In this document: piece after piece, positions 19,773-26,648 of the stretch
Layout: every line of letters starts with the position of its first letter
Position numbering within the stretch: position 1 is the first letter of the stretch
Assembly (NCBI RefSeq): GCF_029867845.1
Contig: NZ_JARWRU010001228.1
Span: forward strand, 1 to 42,852
DNA: 42,852 nucleotides
Source of the DNA: Nocardia farcinica
GTDB taxonomy: Bacteria; Actinomycetota; Actinomycetes; Mycobacteriales; Mycobacteriaceae
Direction: 5' to 3'
The notes under the pieces: generated by a model
Databases searched by the model: none
Seen by the model: the letters and a program-made list of their open reading frames with translations, nothing else
What the model was told of the DNA's origin: nothing
Position numbers and translations under genes: made by a program

Positions 19773-20887
19773 TGAGGCTAGATCCACACCACATTAAGAG
19801 CCGAATCCGAGCCCTGCGAGAGCTACGCGGCTGGACACAGCATGAACTCGCCGACATCGCGAGCATGTCCCAGCCGCTGATCAGCTCACTGGAGAACGGC
19901 ACCAGAACCGCCACCTTCCAGCATGTTCAAACCATCTCGCAGGCAACCGGCGTCCCCGAAAGGTTCTTCGTCCTCGAAGTCGAGGAACTGACCGAAGCGC
20001 AACTGCACTTCCGCAAACGCCGTACCGCTCCAACGAAAAGCACTCGCGCGGTGGTTAGGAAGTTCAGCGAAGCCCGGCACCTGGCGAAGGAGCTGGCAGC
20101 CACCTACCGGCCGAAGGTCGAACTGCATCCCGTGAAGGGTGCCGTCGACAACAACGACATCGAGGAAATCGCTCTCGATGTCCGGTCGGCATTGGGGTTC
20201 GATGATGGCCCGATCAAGCATGCAATCCGCAGCTGTGAGCGCGCCGGGTTTCCCGTGGTGATGTTCGGCTCCGAGGATGGGATCGTCGAAGACCACTGCG
20301 GCGTCTCCTACACAGACGCCACAGGATTCGGTGTCATCGCCGCCCGCACCGGTCAGTCCGGTGACCAGCTACGGATGACGGTCGGGCACGAACTGGCTCA
20401 CCGCCTTCTGCACACGTTCCGTGACGTTCCTGAGAAGCAGCGCGAGCAGGAAGCGTTCCGGCTGTCGGGCGCACTGTTCCTACCGCGCGACGTCGCACTC
20501 GAGGAGCTGTCGGACTCGTTGACACTCACCGGGTACGCGCGACTGAAAGCGGCCTGGGGGATCTCCATCCAAGCGTTGATCATGCGCGCCCATGCCCTCG
20601 GCGCCATCGACGACGAACGCCGCGCGTCGTTGATGCGTCAGATCAACCGCCGTGGTTGGCGTACCGACGAGCCTGTTGAGGTCGGTGTGGAACGCCCCGC
20701 CCTACTGTGGCATCTGCTCAACCAGCGGTTCGACAAGGCCACCTATTGGCGAGCGTCGGAAGAGCTGGGGTTCGCCCAGTCTGACTTGATGGAATGGATT
20801 CCAGCACAGAGCCGACCAGCGGGTGAAGGGCAGGCGGATGTCATCCGGCTGGATGAAGTAGCGCGCAGGAGAGCGGCCAGGGCATAG
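19772..20887 (+). CDS. XRE helix-turn-helix protein with ImmA/IrrE metallopeptidase domain
   Basis: 371 residues. Residues 8-62 are an XRE domain (IRALRELRGWTQHELADIA, SMSQPLISSLENG). The ImmA/IrrE (COG2856) zinc peptidase domain follows, with the active site HELAH at 206-210 and a further Glu in REQEAFRLSGALFLP near 223-237. In ICEBs1 and Deinococcus, ImmA/IrrE proteases cleave repressors to relieve repression. In one polypeptide with a DNA-binding domain the protein may regulate its own operon. The C-terminal 90 residues are a further helical domain. ATG at 19,772 overlaps the previous stop; a strong terminator follows. Confidence 0.9.
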   Translation: MRLDPHHIKSRIRALRELRGWTQHELADIASMSQPLISSLENGTRTATFQHVQTISQATGVPERFFVLEVEELTEAQLHFRKRRTAPTKSTRAVVRKFSEARHLAKELAATYRPKVELHPVKGAVDNNDIEEIALDVRSALGFDDGPIKHAIRSCERAGFPVVMFGSEDGIVEDHCGVSYTDATGFGVIAARTGQSGDQLRMTVGHELAHRLLHTFRDVPEKQREQEAFRLSGALFLPRDVALEELSDSLTLTGYARLKAAWGISIQALIMRAHALGAIDDERRASLMRQINRRGWRTDEPVEVGVERPALLWHLLNQRFDKATYWRASEELGFAQSDLMEWIPAQSRPAGEGQADVIRLDEVARRRAARA

Positions 20888-20919
20888 CCCACGCAAGGTT
20901 GTTCGACAGTAGGGGCACG

Positions 20920-20958
20920 GCGGCCACCCCCTCACTCGAAGGGGTGGCCGCTGTCGTT
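20920..20958 (+). terminator. Intrinsic terminator after the XRE-ImmA module
   Basis: GCGGCCACCCC at 20,920-20,930 pairs perfectly with GGGGTGGCCGC at 20,941-20,951, a ten-base loop between, followed by TGTCGTTTGG. The T run is poor but the stem is very stable. It closes the two-gene operon. Confidence 0.7.
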
Positions 20959-21035
20959 TGGCCGGGATGATGCACACACATGTGCCGCGCCAGCAACCGT
21001 CCCGCCATCCGTGTCAACCTGCGTGTTTCCAGTCA

Positions 21036-21119
21036 CTCCAGTCACTGGAGCGACACCAGCGCATGGACTATACACACATCTGGCTGATACTTTGGGGGAC
21101 AGAAAGGAGGTGCCCACAC
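21036..21119 (+). promoter_or_regulatory. Promoter and palindrome before the four-module winged-helix gene
   Basis: CTCCAGT and ACTGGAG at 21,036-21,050 form a 7+1+7 palindrome. TGATACTTT near 21,084 can be a -10, and AAAGGAGG near 21,103-21,110 is a strong ribosome binding site nine bases before the ATG. GACTATACACAC at 21,067-21,078 matches the promoter part of leader copy 2. The palindrome could be an autoregulatory operator. Confidence 0.5.
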
Positions 21120-21896
21120 ATGGTCACTCGCTACCTGGACACAGTCGAAATCGCCCACCGCCTGCGCCGGCCACAGAACACCATCGCCCTATGGATCAGG
21201 ACTGGGAAACTCCCCGCCCCCCACGTGCAGATCGGTGAAAGGTTCCGCGGCTGGCTACCGGAAGTCATCGCCGACCCGAACCTGTGGGGCGCCCCCGTCG
21301 ACACCGTCCACTACCTGCGACGCCAGGAACTCACCCAGTGGATACGCAGCCAAATCGGTGAAGGCACCCCCTACCGGATACCCGAACCCGACATTCAAGT
21401 CGGTGACGTGCCCGGCTGGCTGCCGCCCACACAGGTCGATCCGGCATGGCTGATCAACACTGCTGACATCTACCCGGAAGACGCCCTGAAACATCGGATC
21501 GTCTACCTCGGTGCCGGTGACATCAGCGAACGTCTCGGCCGCCCACGCTCCACCATCAACAGGTGGATCACGGAAGGGAAGCTGCCACCCCCGAACGCCC
21601 GCATCGGCACGAGGGCTCAGGGCTGGCTACCTGAGGTGATCGACAACCCCGACAGTTGGGGTGCCACCAATCATGTGACGATCCGGTATGTGTCCGCCCC
21701 CGAGCTGGCGCGGCTGATCGGCGTGAAGCGGGGTACCCTCAACCATTACAAACTGCCACCCGAGGACGCGCTGATCGGCAACATTCGCGGGTACTTGACG
21801 GAGACGATCGACGCATGGAATGCGCGCCGCCCCGGTGTCCGTCCCCCGTGGTCGGGGGAGGATTGGCATCTGCCACCCGAGGTGCGCGCCTCCTAG
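21120..21896 (+). CDS. Protein of four tandem winged helix-turn-helix modules
   Basis: 258 residues, starting at the ATG at 21,120. Four related units of about 60 residues follow each other, each with an excisionase/AlpA-type helix-turn-helix and a closing GWLPEVI-like strand: RYLDTVEIAHRLRRPQNTIA (unit 1), YLRRQELTQWIRSQIGEG (unit 2), YLGAGDISERLGRPRSTIN (unit 3), YVSAPELARLIGVKRGTLN (unit 4). Units 1 and 3 are closest, both with TGKLP/EGKLP and GWLPEVI. Units 2 and 4 are more diverged. One chain would contact several DNA sites. It is convergent with the tail chaperone gene, overlapping by four bases. No named family known to me has this layout. Confidence 0.7.
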   Translation: MVTRYLDTVEIAHRLRRPQNTIALWIRTGKLPAPHVQIGERFRGWLPEVIADPNLWGAPVDTVHYLRRQELTQWIRSQIGEGTPYRIPEPDIQVGDVPGWLPPTQVDPAWLINTADIYPEDALKHRIVYLGAGDISERLGRPRSTINRWITEGKLPPPNARIGTRAQGWLPEVIDNPDSWGATNHVTIRYVSAPELARLIGVKRGTLNHYKLPPEDALIGNIRGYLTETIDAWNARRPGVRPPWSGEDWHLPPEVRAS

Positions 21897-22827
21897 TCCC
21901 CAGCCAAAGCGGCGAACGCGGCGAAGCTGGCCTGCTGCTCGGCCACCTCGAACCCTGGCGGGGGTGTGTCGTCATCCAGTGACGGTCGATAGAGGGTGGT
22001 GTTGAGTCGGTCCCGGTCCTCTTTCGTGTGGGCGGCGTCGATCAACATCACCTCCACCACATCCAGGATGGCATGCATATCCGGGAGCTGACGTAGCGGG
22101 TCAGGGATACCTGACAGGATGAGGCGTCCCCGTATCCGGGGCCAGTCCCGCGCCGCGAACTCCGCTAGGGTCGCGACGGCAATGTAGGGCGCGACGTACC
22201 CATCGTGGCGATCTTCGACATGAGTTCACCGAAAATCTTGATGTCGATGGCTGTGTCCGGGTTCATCATCGCCGCCAACAGGTCACCGTAGGAGCGGTCC
22301 GAGATGTGCATGCGCACAAACAAGGTGACCATATCGGTCTGTGTCTTCGCCGGGGTGTGCTTGGAGACGGCCATCGAGAATGCCTGCAACGCGGCCGGTT
22401 GCGGCTTCCGCGCCTGAATCGTCATCCCATGCAACTCGATCGTCCCATGCCTCCACACCGGCGCCGGGTTGCCGTCACTGTCCAACACGACCACACCGTC
22501 ATCGTCACGGTCGTACTCGCCGGCCGGGATGGGATCACCGTTGCTGTCGCGAACAGGCTGACCGTCCTTGTCGAGTTCGTACGCTTGTCCGGTGGGGTCG
22601 ATGACCGGGCCGAGTTCGGTGGATGCTGCGGGCTCCGTGAGCGCGTCACCGCCCACGACGGGGCCGATCGGTGCCGTCACTTGCTGGCGGCGCTGCCGCA
22701 CCAACGCAGCCTCCTGCCGCAGCTGCTCGAACATGGCACGTTCCGCGGCCAACGCTTCACGTTCCTGCTCGAGATCGTTGGTCTGCGAGGCCAAGTCCTC
22801 GATACCACTCGGCGGCTGATACACCAT
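21893..22827 (-). CDS. Tail assembly chaperone, frameshifted long form (gpGT-like)
   Basis: The short form ends at 22,165. In the -1 frame an uninterrupted frame covers that stop and runs to 21,893, coding for APYIAVATLAEFAARDWPRI, GRLILSGIPDPLRQLPDMHA, ILDVVEVMLIDAAHTKEDRD and a Phe/Ala-rich end. This is the T part of the G/T chaperone pair, made by ribosomal frameshifting in nearly all siphoviruses with long tails. G and GT bind the tape measure and the major tail protein during tail assembly. The -1 frame is open only from after a TGA near 22,228 to the stop, so the shift must lie between there and 22,167. Total about 310 residues. Confidence 0.75.
22165..22827 (-). CDS. Tail assembly chaperone, short form (gpG-like)
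   Basis: 220 residues, ATG at 22,827 with GGAG nine bases before. The C-terminal 90 residues match the chaperone core: IELHGMTIQARKPQPAALQAF, MVTLFVRMHISDRSYGDLL, MMNPDTAIDIKIFGELMSKI. The first 60 residues are a Glu/Gln/Arg-rich coiled coil. Between them lies an Asp/Gly-rich insert (DKDGQPVRDSNGDP, DRDDDGVVVLDSDGNP) with three DxDGx-type stretches that could bind calcium. In most phages this gene lies directly before the tape measure; here it is 7 kb downstream of it, past the minor tail genes and a block of opposite-strand genes. Confidence 0.8.
   Translation of the reverse strand: MVYQPPSGIEDLASQTNDLEQEREALAAERAMFEQLRQEAALVRQRRQQVTAPIGPVVGGDALTEPAASTELGPVIDPTGQAYELDKDGQPVRDSNGDPIPAGEYDRDDDGVVVLDSDGNPAPVWRHGTIELHGMTIQARKPQPAALQAFSMAVSKHTPAKTQTDMVTLFVRMHISDRSYGDLLAAMMNPDTAIDIKIFGELMSKIATMGTSRPTLPSRP
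22198..22203 (-). promoter_or_regulatory. Candidate -1 frameshift site in the tail chaperone gene
   Basis: On the minus strand the zero-frame codons ATG GGT ACG (Met-Gly-Thr) can shift one base back to read GGG TAC. The product changes from KIATMGTSRP-stop to KIATMGYVAPYIAV, which fits the family. There is no classic X XXY YYZ heptamer in the permitted window, so the exact slip codon is a guess. Confidence 0.4.
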
Positions 22828-23173
22828 CGTCTTGTCTCCATCCCTGTTGCTGCCCTGGATTACTGGGAGGGGACGGTAGAGAGACGGGGTGCAGGACAGG
22901 GCTGATCCGTCGCCGCGACGCCTGCCCGATCCAGTGGACGAATCGCACGCATCCCCGACCCGATGCGTGCACGTCCTCGGCTTCCGCCACGGATTGCACG
23001 CATGTTCGTGCACGTATCCCCGCCGGGCCGCGACCCGCTATCCTGATCGTGGGACGGAACGTATGCCGTCCTGCTCGAGGTTTGGGAGACTGGCGGAAGC
23101 GCGCATCCAAAACAGTCGAGACCGCAACGCCCCAGGATTAGCTACCCAAGGGGCGGGGACACAGCCCCCAGTC
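22828..23173. other. Gap without supported genes between tail chaperone and plus-strand block
   Basis: About 345 bases. Frames on both strands are rich in Arg, Pro and Cys and have no good starts or coupling, so no gene is called. A hairpin GCCCCC-AGTC-GGGGGC lies at 23,164-23,179. The promoter of the chaperone gene must be here, but no convincing -35/-10 pair was found. Confidence 0.5.
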
Positions 23174-23261
23174 GGGGGCCCTAGCGGGACGGCTGGCAGC
23201 GCAGTTTTGAGGGCCGCACACGTGGTGCCTTGCATATCGGGTTCGACTCCCGACGCCCTTA
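23174..23261 (+). ncRNA. tRNA-like element with a perfect T-arm
   Basis: TCGGGTTCGACTCCCGA at 23,237-23,253 is a textbook T-arm with a 5-bp stem and loop TTCGACT, followed by CGCCCTTA, which could be the acceptor strand and discriminator. The 5' half does not fold cleanly: GGGGGCC from 23,174 pairs with it only with two G-U pairs and a mismatch, and the D- and anticodon arms are poor (TTTGAGG could be a loop with anticodon TGA). It may be a decayed tRNA or tRNA mimic. Confidence 0.3.
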
Positions 23262-23290
23262 CCTCGAGGACGTAAAACATGCTTTGGCCT

Positions 23291-23345
23291 GCTAGAATGT
23301 AGGTAGTCCGAGGGATGAGCCCTCACCGTCACCGGAAGGAACCGG
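23291..23345 (+). promoter_or_regulatory. Repeated promoter and stem-loop leader, copy 4
   Basis: GCTAGAATGTAGG gives a -10 (TAGAAT at 23,293-23,298), followed by GAGGGATGAGCCCTC as stem-loop at 23,310-23,324 and CCGGAAGGAACCGG right before the ATG at 23,346. It is the only plus-strand copy and heads the six-gene plus block. Confidence 0.68.
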
Positions 23346-23837
23346 ATGACCAACCCTGATGACCTGCGCCGAGAAGCCGAAGCCCGACTCGCTGAAGCGC
23401 GTGAACAGTTGCGCGCTGCCGAACAGGCATACCGTCAAGTCGTCCCCTGCCAGCACGAACGATTCAGTTGGGATGGGGACCAGTTCACTTGCGACGACTG
23501 CGGCACTGAACGCGACGACCCGCGAGGCTGCCTGCACCACCGCATCGACAACGACACCTGGCAGTGCAAACGGTGCGGGGAGAAGATGATCGGCCAGCAG
23601 CGGGAAGTGGAGACCGTGCTCGACGCCCCCAACGCGGCAGCATGCACCAACCCCGAATGCAGTGGCGACATTCATGACCCGAACTGCGGCAACCCGACCG
23701 GACTGTACGTGCCTGACCGGATGCAGGAGCGGGAGGTGCGGCAGGACAACTGGCGCAGGATCACCCGTCTTCGGGGCGCGGATGATCGGGACCGGTTGTG
23801 CCGGGCGCATCTCGCCGAACACGAGGAGCAGCAGTGA
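23346..23837 (+). CDS. Zinc-finger-rich protein, first gene of the plus-strand block
   Basis: 163 residues from an ATG at 23,346 after leader copy 4. An N-terminal coiled coil (LRREAEARLAEAREQLRAAE) is followed by CQHERFSWDGDQFTCDDCG, HHRIDNDTWQCKRCG and CTNPECSGDIHDPNCG, three Cys/His groups likely to bind zinc. The last 50 residues are Arg and Asp rich. Such proteins may bind nucleic acids or proteins; no named family recognised. Its stop overlaps the next GTG as GTGA. Confidence 0.68.
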   Translation: MTNPDDLRREAEARLAEAREQLRAAEQAYRQVVPCQHERFSWDGDQFTCDDCGTERDDPRGCLHHRIDNDTWQCKRCGEKMIGQQREVETVLDAPNAAACTNPECSGDIHDPNCGNPTGLYVPDRMQEREVRQDNWRRITRLRGADDRDRLCRAHLAEHEEQQ

Positions 23838-24055
23838 GCGAACCCGACGTGACCAACACGCACGCGCATCGCCTGCCGCCACCGTCGTCGGTTGATCCTG
23901 CCGGGTTCGCCCGCCTACATCGCGCCGTGTCGGATGCGTTGATCGCCCACGCCGGCAAAGCAGGGGTGAAGCCGCCCCGGTTCTCCGAACGGTATGACAT
24001 CGCGGTTCGGGTGTGGCGGAACCTCAACCCCAGCAAGGAAGGCGAACAGTCGTGA
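23834..24055 (+). CDS. Small phage protein, function unknown
   Basis: 73 residues from a GTG at 23,834 overlapping the preceding stop. A disordered, His/Pro-rich start (THAHRLPPPSSVDPAG) leads into a helical part (FARLHRAVSDALIAHAG) and a basic tail (FSERYDIAVRVWRNLNP). No recognised family. Overlap at both ends marks it as part of a co-translated set. Confidence 0.6.
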   Translation: MSEPDVTNTHAHRLPPPSSVDPAGFARLHRAVSDALIAHAGKAGVKPPRFSERYDIAVRVWRNLNPSKEGEQS

Positions 24056-24333
24056 CCGAACCGAAGATCCCGTGGGGTCGGGGCTGGCAATGCTGGAGCG
24101 TCGCCGACGTTGAGCAGCTTCCCACCCACTCGATCATCTCTTGGCGGGACAGCCGCGACCAGGACGAGGAGACCGTGGCGCTCATCGCCCGCTGGGATGG
24201 CCCGTCCGCTCCTGTGACGCTGGAGCACACCGATAGCAGCTGCTACTGGTTGAGCGATCCCGAGGACTTGGTTCAGTGGCCTGCCACGGTGATCCGCGTA
24301 GGCCGGCCCAACACGGAAGGATCGAAGGCATGA
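24052..24333 (+). CDS. Hypothetical phage protein, 93 residues
   Basis: GTG at 24,052 overlapping the previous stop. Rich in Trp (WGRGWQCWSVADVEQL, SWRDSRD, CYWLSDPEDL), which with alternating strands (ETVALIARWDG, ATVIRVGR) suggests a small beta fold. The spacing of Trp and acidic residues has no match to a family I know. Stop overlaps the next ATG. Confidence 0.6.
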   Translation: MTEPKIPWGRGWQCWSVADVEQLPTHSIISWRDSRDQDEETVALIARWDGPSAPVTLEHTDSSCYWLSDPEDLVQWPATVIRVGRPNTEGSKA

Positions 24334-24590
24334 GTGGGGATGAGCAGAGGAACCCGGATCTGTCCGGCCTGTCCGATGCGTTGAACAACTTCCAATCCGC
24401 CATGACCAGGCTCGGTCAGACCGCAACCGCACAAGGGGCGTTCGGGTGGATGGTGCGTGGTGATCTGGAGAAGGCGCGGGAAGCTCTGCGGAAACTGCCG
24501 CCGGACAAACTGTTGGAGGTGTCGGCCGCAGCGTCAGCGTTGTCCGCTTTGGCCGACGAGGTTGCCGCCGAAGGAGGGCCGCAGTCGTGA
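24330..24590 (+). CDS. Small helical phage protein, function unknown
   Basis: 86 residues from an ATG at 24,330 overlapping the preceding stop. Mostly helical: LSGLSDALNNFQSAMTRLGQ, DLEKAREALRKLPPDKLLEV and AASALSALADEVAAE. No membrane segment and no catalytic motif. The form resembles small helical-bundle accessory proteins. Its stop overlaps the next GTG. Confidence 0.6.
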   Translation: MSGDEQRNPDLSGLSDALNNFQSAMTRLGQTATAQGAFGWMVRGDLEKAREALRKLPPDKLLEVSAAASALSALADEVAAEGGPQS

Positions 24591-24775
24591 GCGACGACGA
24601 GGGGACGGTGTACGGCATCCGCCCGCACCGCCCCATGACCGAACAGCAGGTGGCGACGGCTATGCGACTGTCCCGCGAATCCATGCGCCTGACTTTGGAG
24701 CGGGCGAACAAGATACGCGCCGAGGTCGGGTTGCCGCCGTTGACTGAACTGCCGAACCGAGGAGGCCAGCCGTGA
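24587..24775 (+). CDS. Small helical phage protein, 62 residues
   Basis: GTG at 24,587 overlapping the previous stop. RPMTEQQVATAMRLSRESMRL and LERANKIRAEVG form two amphipathic helices that could be a small helix-turn-helix, but the turn is not typical. Stop overlaps the next GTG. Function unknown. Confidence 0.58.
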   Translation: MSDDEGTVYGIRPHRPMTEQQVATAMRLSRESMRLTLERANKIRAEVGLPPLTELPNRGGQP

Positions 24776-25356
24776 CGAACCCCGAGGATGCTGTGCTGGC
24801 TGCGATCGACGAGCTGGAGCGGGACGACATCGACCGCCTCGTGGACTGGCAGATCGAACAAGGCTATGCCCGCGGTGACGGACCTGACCCGCACCGCGAG
24901 GAGACCACCGCATACACGTACGGCGAGCGCGCCGCCCTCGACCTGGACCACGTGGCTGGAGTTCTGCGTCGGATGGATGAGGGAGTGGCGCAGCGGATCG
25001 CATACACGCGGCTCACCGATGCAGGGTTCGCGATCGGCTGGCGACACTATGGCGCGATGGCAGCCGAGTCGCGAGACCAGTTCCGGCAGGTTTACCGACT
25101 GCCCGCGCCTGAACCCGGACCTGCTGTGGAGGACTGCGAGGAGTGTGCGGCCCGCACCCGCGACTACGGTTGCCCGCCTCGTTCATGCTCCCGCTGCTGG
25201 CTGGCCGACAACCCCGGCGGGCGGGTGTTCGAGATGCCTTTCCGCGCTGTCGAGATGAGCCCTGATGCGCTGCGCATGCTCTTCGGCGACAACGTGACCA
25301 TCGAGGATGGACGGTTCAGGATCGCCAGCACTGAAAGCCCTCCAGCATCGGCGTGA
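24772..25356 (+). CDS. Hypothetical protein, last gene of the plus-strand block
   Basis: 194 residues from a GTG at 24,772 overlapping the previous stop. The N-terminal 90 residues are acidic and helical (VLAAIDELERDDIDRLVDW); the middle has CEECAARTRDYGCPPRSCSRC, a Cys cluster probably binding zinc, and the end is VEMSPDALRMLFGDNVTIEDG. No family recognised. It is followed by a strong bidirectional terminator shared with the convergent tail genes. Confidence 0.62.
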   Translation: MTNPEDAVLAAIDELERDDIDRLVDWQIEQGYARGDGPDPHREETTAYTYGERAALDLDHVAGVLRRMDEGVAQRIAYTRLTDAGFAIGWRHYGAMAAESRDQFRQVYRLPAPEPGPAVEDCEECAARTRDYGCPPRSCSRCWLADNPGGRVFEMPFRAVEMSPDALRMLFGDNVTIEDGRFRIASTESPPASA

Positions 25357-25410
25357 CCGCGTATCCTGGTGTCTGCTCCGCTATCTCGCCGCATCCCACC
25401 TGCGGCAGAC

Positions 25411-25446
25411 CTACGCCCCGCCCTAACCCCCTGGGGCGGGGCGTAG
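25411..25446. terminator. Bidirectional terminator between convergent operons
   Basis: CTACGCCCCGCC at 25,411-25,422 pairs perfectly with GGCGGGGCGTAG at 25,435-25,446. It lies between the end of the plus-strand block (25,356) and the end of the minus-strand tail operon (25,454), so it can stop transcription from both sides. On plus it is followed by TTGTCTCTC. Confidence 0.8.
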
Positions 25447-25453
25447 TTGTCTC

Positions 25454-26062
25454 TCAGGGGAACACAGGGGTGGAGAACAGGTCGAGTCGGACGGGCCCGA
25501 CGCGCAGTACCCGGTGGGGTGCCGGGTTGCCGTAAATAGACGCCCAATCCAACCCCCATGCGAGGGTGGACCACGACACCTGGCAGCGGGCCTTCATCGT
25601 GTGTCCCGGCGCGAGCGTAGCTATATCGCCGATAGGGACGGAGGTGGTGGGATGCCGATCCTCGAACAGGTAGAAAACACCCACAGTGTCGCCGGACACT
25701 GTGCCGGTACCGAGGTCTCCGTAACCGCGGAGCCGCATCTCCTCGGTAAGCGTGGGGTCCGCGGGCGACGAGCCGTAGGAGGTGCCCCACTGCCACCGCA
25801 CCTGAACATGCTTGAGATTGTCGAGCGCATACCGGGACGCCCCATACGTCATCAAACAATGCACGTTCTGCGAGATGGGAGTGTCGTTCGTCCACGACAC
25901 GTTCACCGTGAACAGAGTGGTGCCGCTCGCGTTGCTGACGACGGCCGGGCTCGCACCACCGGCTTGGGCGGTAGCGCGATGCGCGTACTGCCAATTCCGC
26001 AGCGGCGCCACCTCACCATCAGCGACGGTGAAGAACGCGTCATCGACACAAGGCTCAGTCAA
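25454..26062 (-). CDS. Minor tail-associated protein, paralogue 3
   Basis: 202 residues. The TTG at 26,062 is chosen since it lies just after the previous stop with GAGTAGG upstream; no ATG or GTG in frame fits. It shares the pattern of the two genes before it: a VSWTNDTPISQNVHCLMTYG segment like the WMSDSPLPLMMRLQV and LSWTNSTGVNQRCWL segments of the others, then a late PGHTMKARCQV strand and a VGPVRLDLF end. These three appear to be diverged copies of one beta-rich tail protein. Last gene of the late operon, ending at a terminator. Possible role in the tail tip or receptor binding is inferred from location. Confidence 0.65.
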   Translation of the reverse strand: MTEPCVDDAFFTVADGEVAPLRNWQYAHRATAQAGGASPAVVSNASGTTLFTVNVSWTNDTPISQNVHCLMTYGASRYALDNLKHVQVRWQWGTSYGSSPADPTLTEEMRLRGYGDLGTGTVSGDTVGVFYLFEDRHPTTSVPIGDIATLAPGHTMKARCQVSWSTLAWGLDWASIYGNPAPHRVLRVGPVRLDLFSTPVFP

Positions 26063-26069
26063 GGCACAC

Positions 26070-26648
26070 CTACTCGGGTACAGCCCACAAGCGCAAACGC
26101 ACCCAGAAGGCACGCACCACCTGCAAAGCATTCGACGGAGTACGCCACTGACCCGGTGTCGTATACAGGGCCGCGTACCGGATATGCACCGTCTCCCCAG
26201 GCGGGACCGTGCCGATCACATCGTGGCGGACACTGTCATCCCACGCCCGGAACATGCGCGCGTAATGCATCTTATTGTAGGACCAGGGAGTGCCCTGAAT
26301 CTTGGCGCCGATCCCATCCTCATTCCCGTACGGCTCCGCCGCATTCGGAGACAACGCGATATCCCAAGACAAGGCGTCGTCGAGCACATAACTGTTGGGG
26401 TTGGCTGCCACGATCTGCCGAGGCGCTCGATGCGTCCCCAACCAACAACGCTGATTCACCCCAGTGCTGTTGGTCCAGGACAGCTCAGCCTGAATGAACG
26501 GCACCGGATCACTGGCACGCGCGACCTCACCATCACGACTCGACGCGACGAACCGTTCAGTCACAATCCGAGGCATCCACGCATCCGCCATCCCCGTCCC
26601 CAACGGGGTCGAAAACATGAGGTCCGAACTGCAAATAGGGATACTCAT
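26070..26648 (-). CDS. Minor tail-associated protein, paralogue 2
   Basis: 192 residues, ATG at 26,648 overlapping the preceding stop as ATGA. Shared features with paralogue 1 are IVAANPNSYVLDDALSWDI (compare IVTSNPNAVEIWDSWRI), a late PPGETVHIRYAAL strand (compare LPAGEEIDINYRCF), and LQVVRAFWVRLRLWAVP at the C-terminus (compare YARGVKLRLWAFP). No enzymatic motif. These look like beta-sandwich virion proteins, probably from gene duplication. Confidence 0.68.
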   Translation of the reverse strand: MSIPICSSDLMFSTPLGTGMADAWMPRIVTERFVASSRDGEVARASDPVPFIQAELSWTNSTGVNQRCWLGTHRAPRQIVAANPNSYVLDDALSWDIALSPNAAEPYGNEDGIGAKIQGTPWSYNKMHYARMFRAWDDSVRHDVIGTVPPGETVHIRYAALYTTPGQWRTPSNALQVVRAFWVRLRLWAVPE

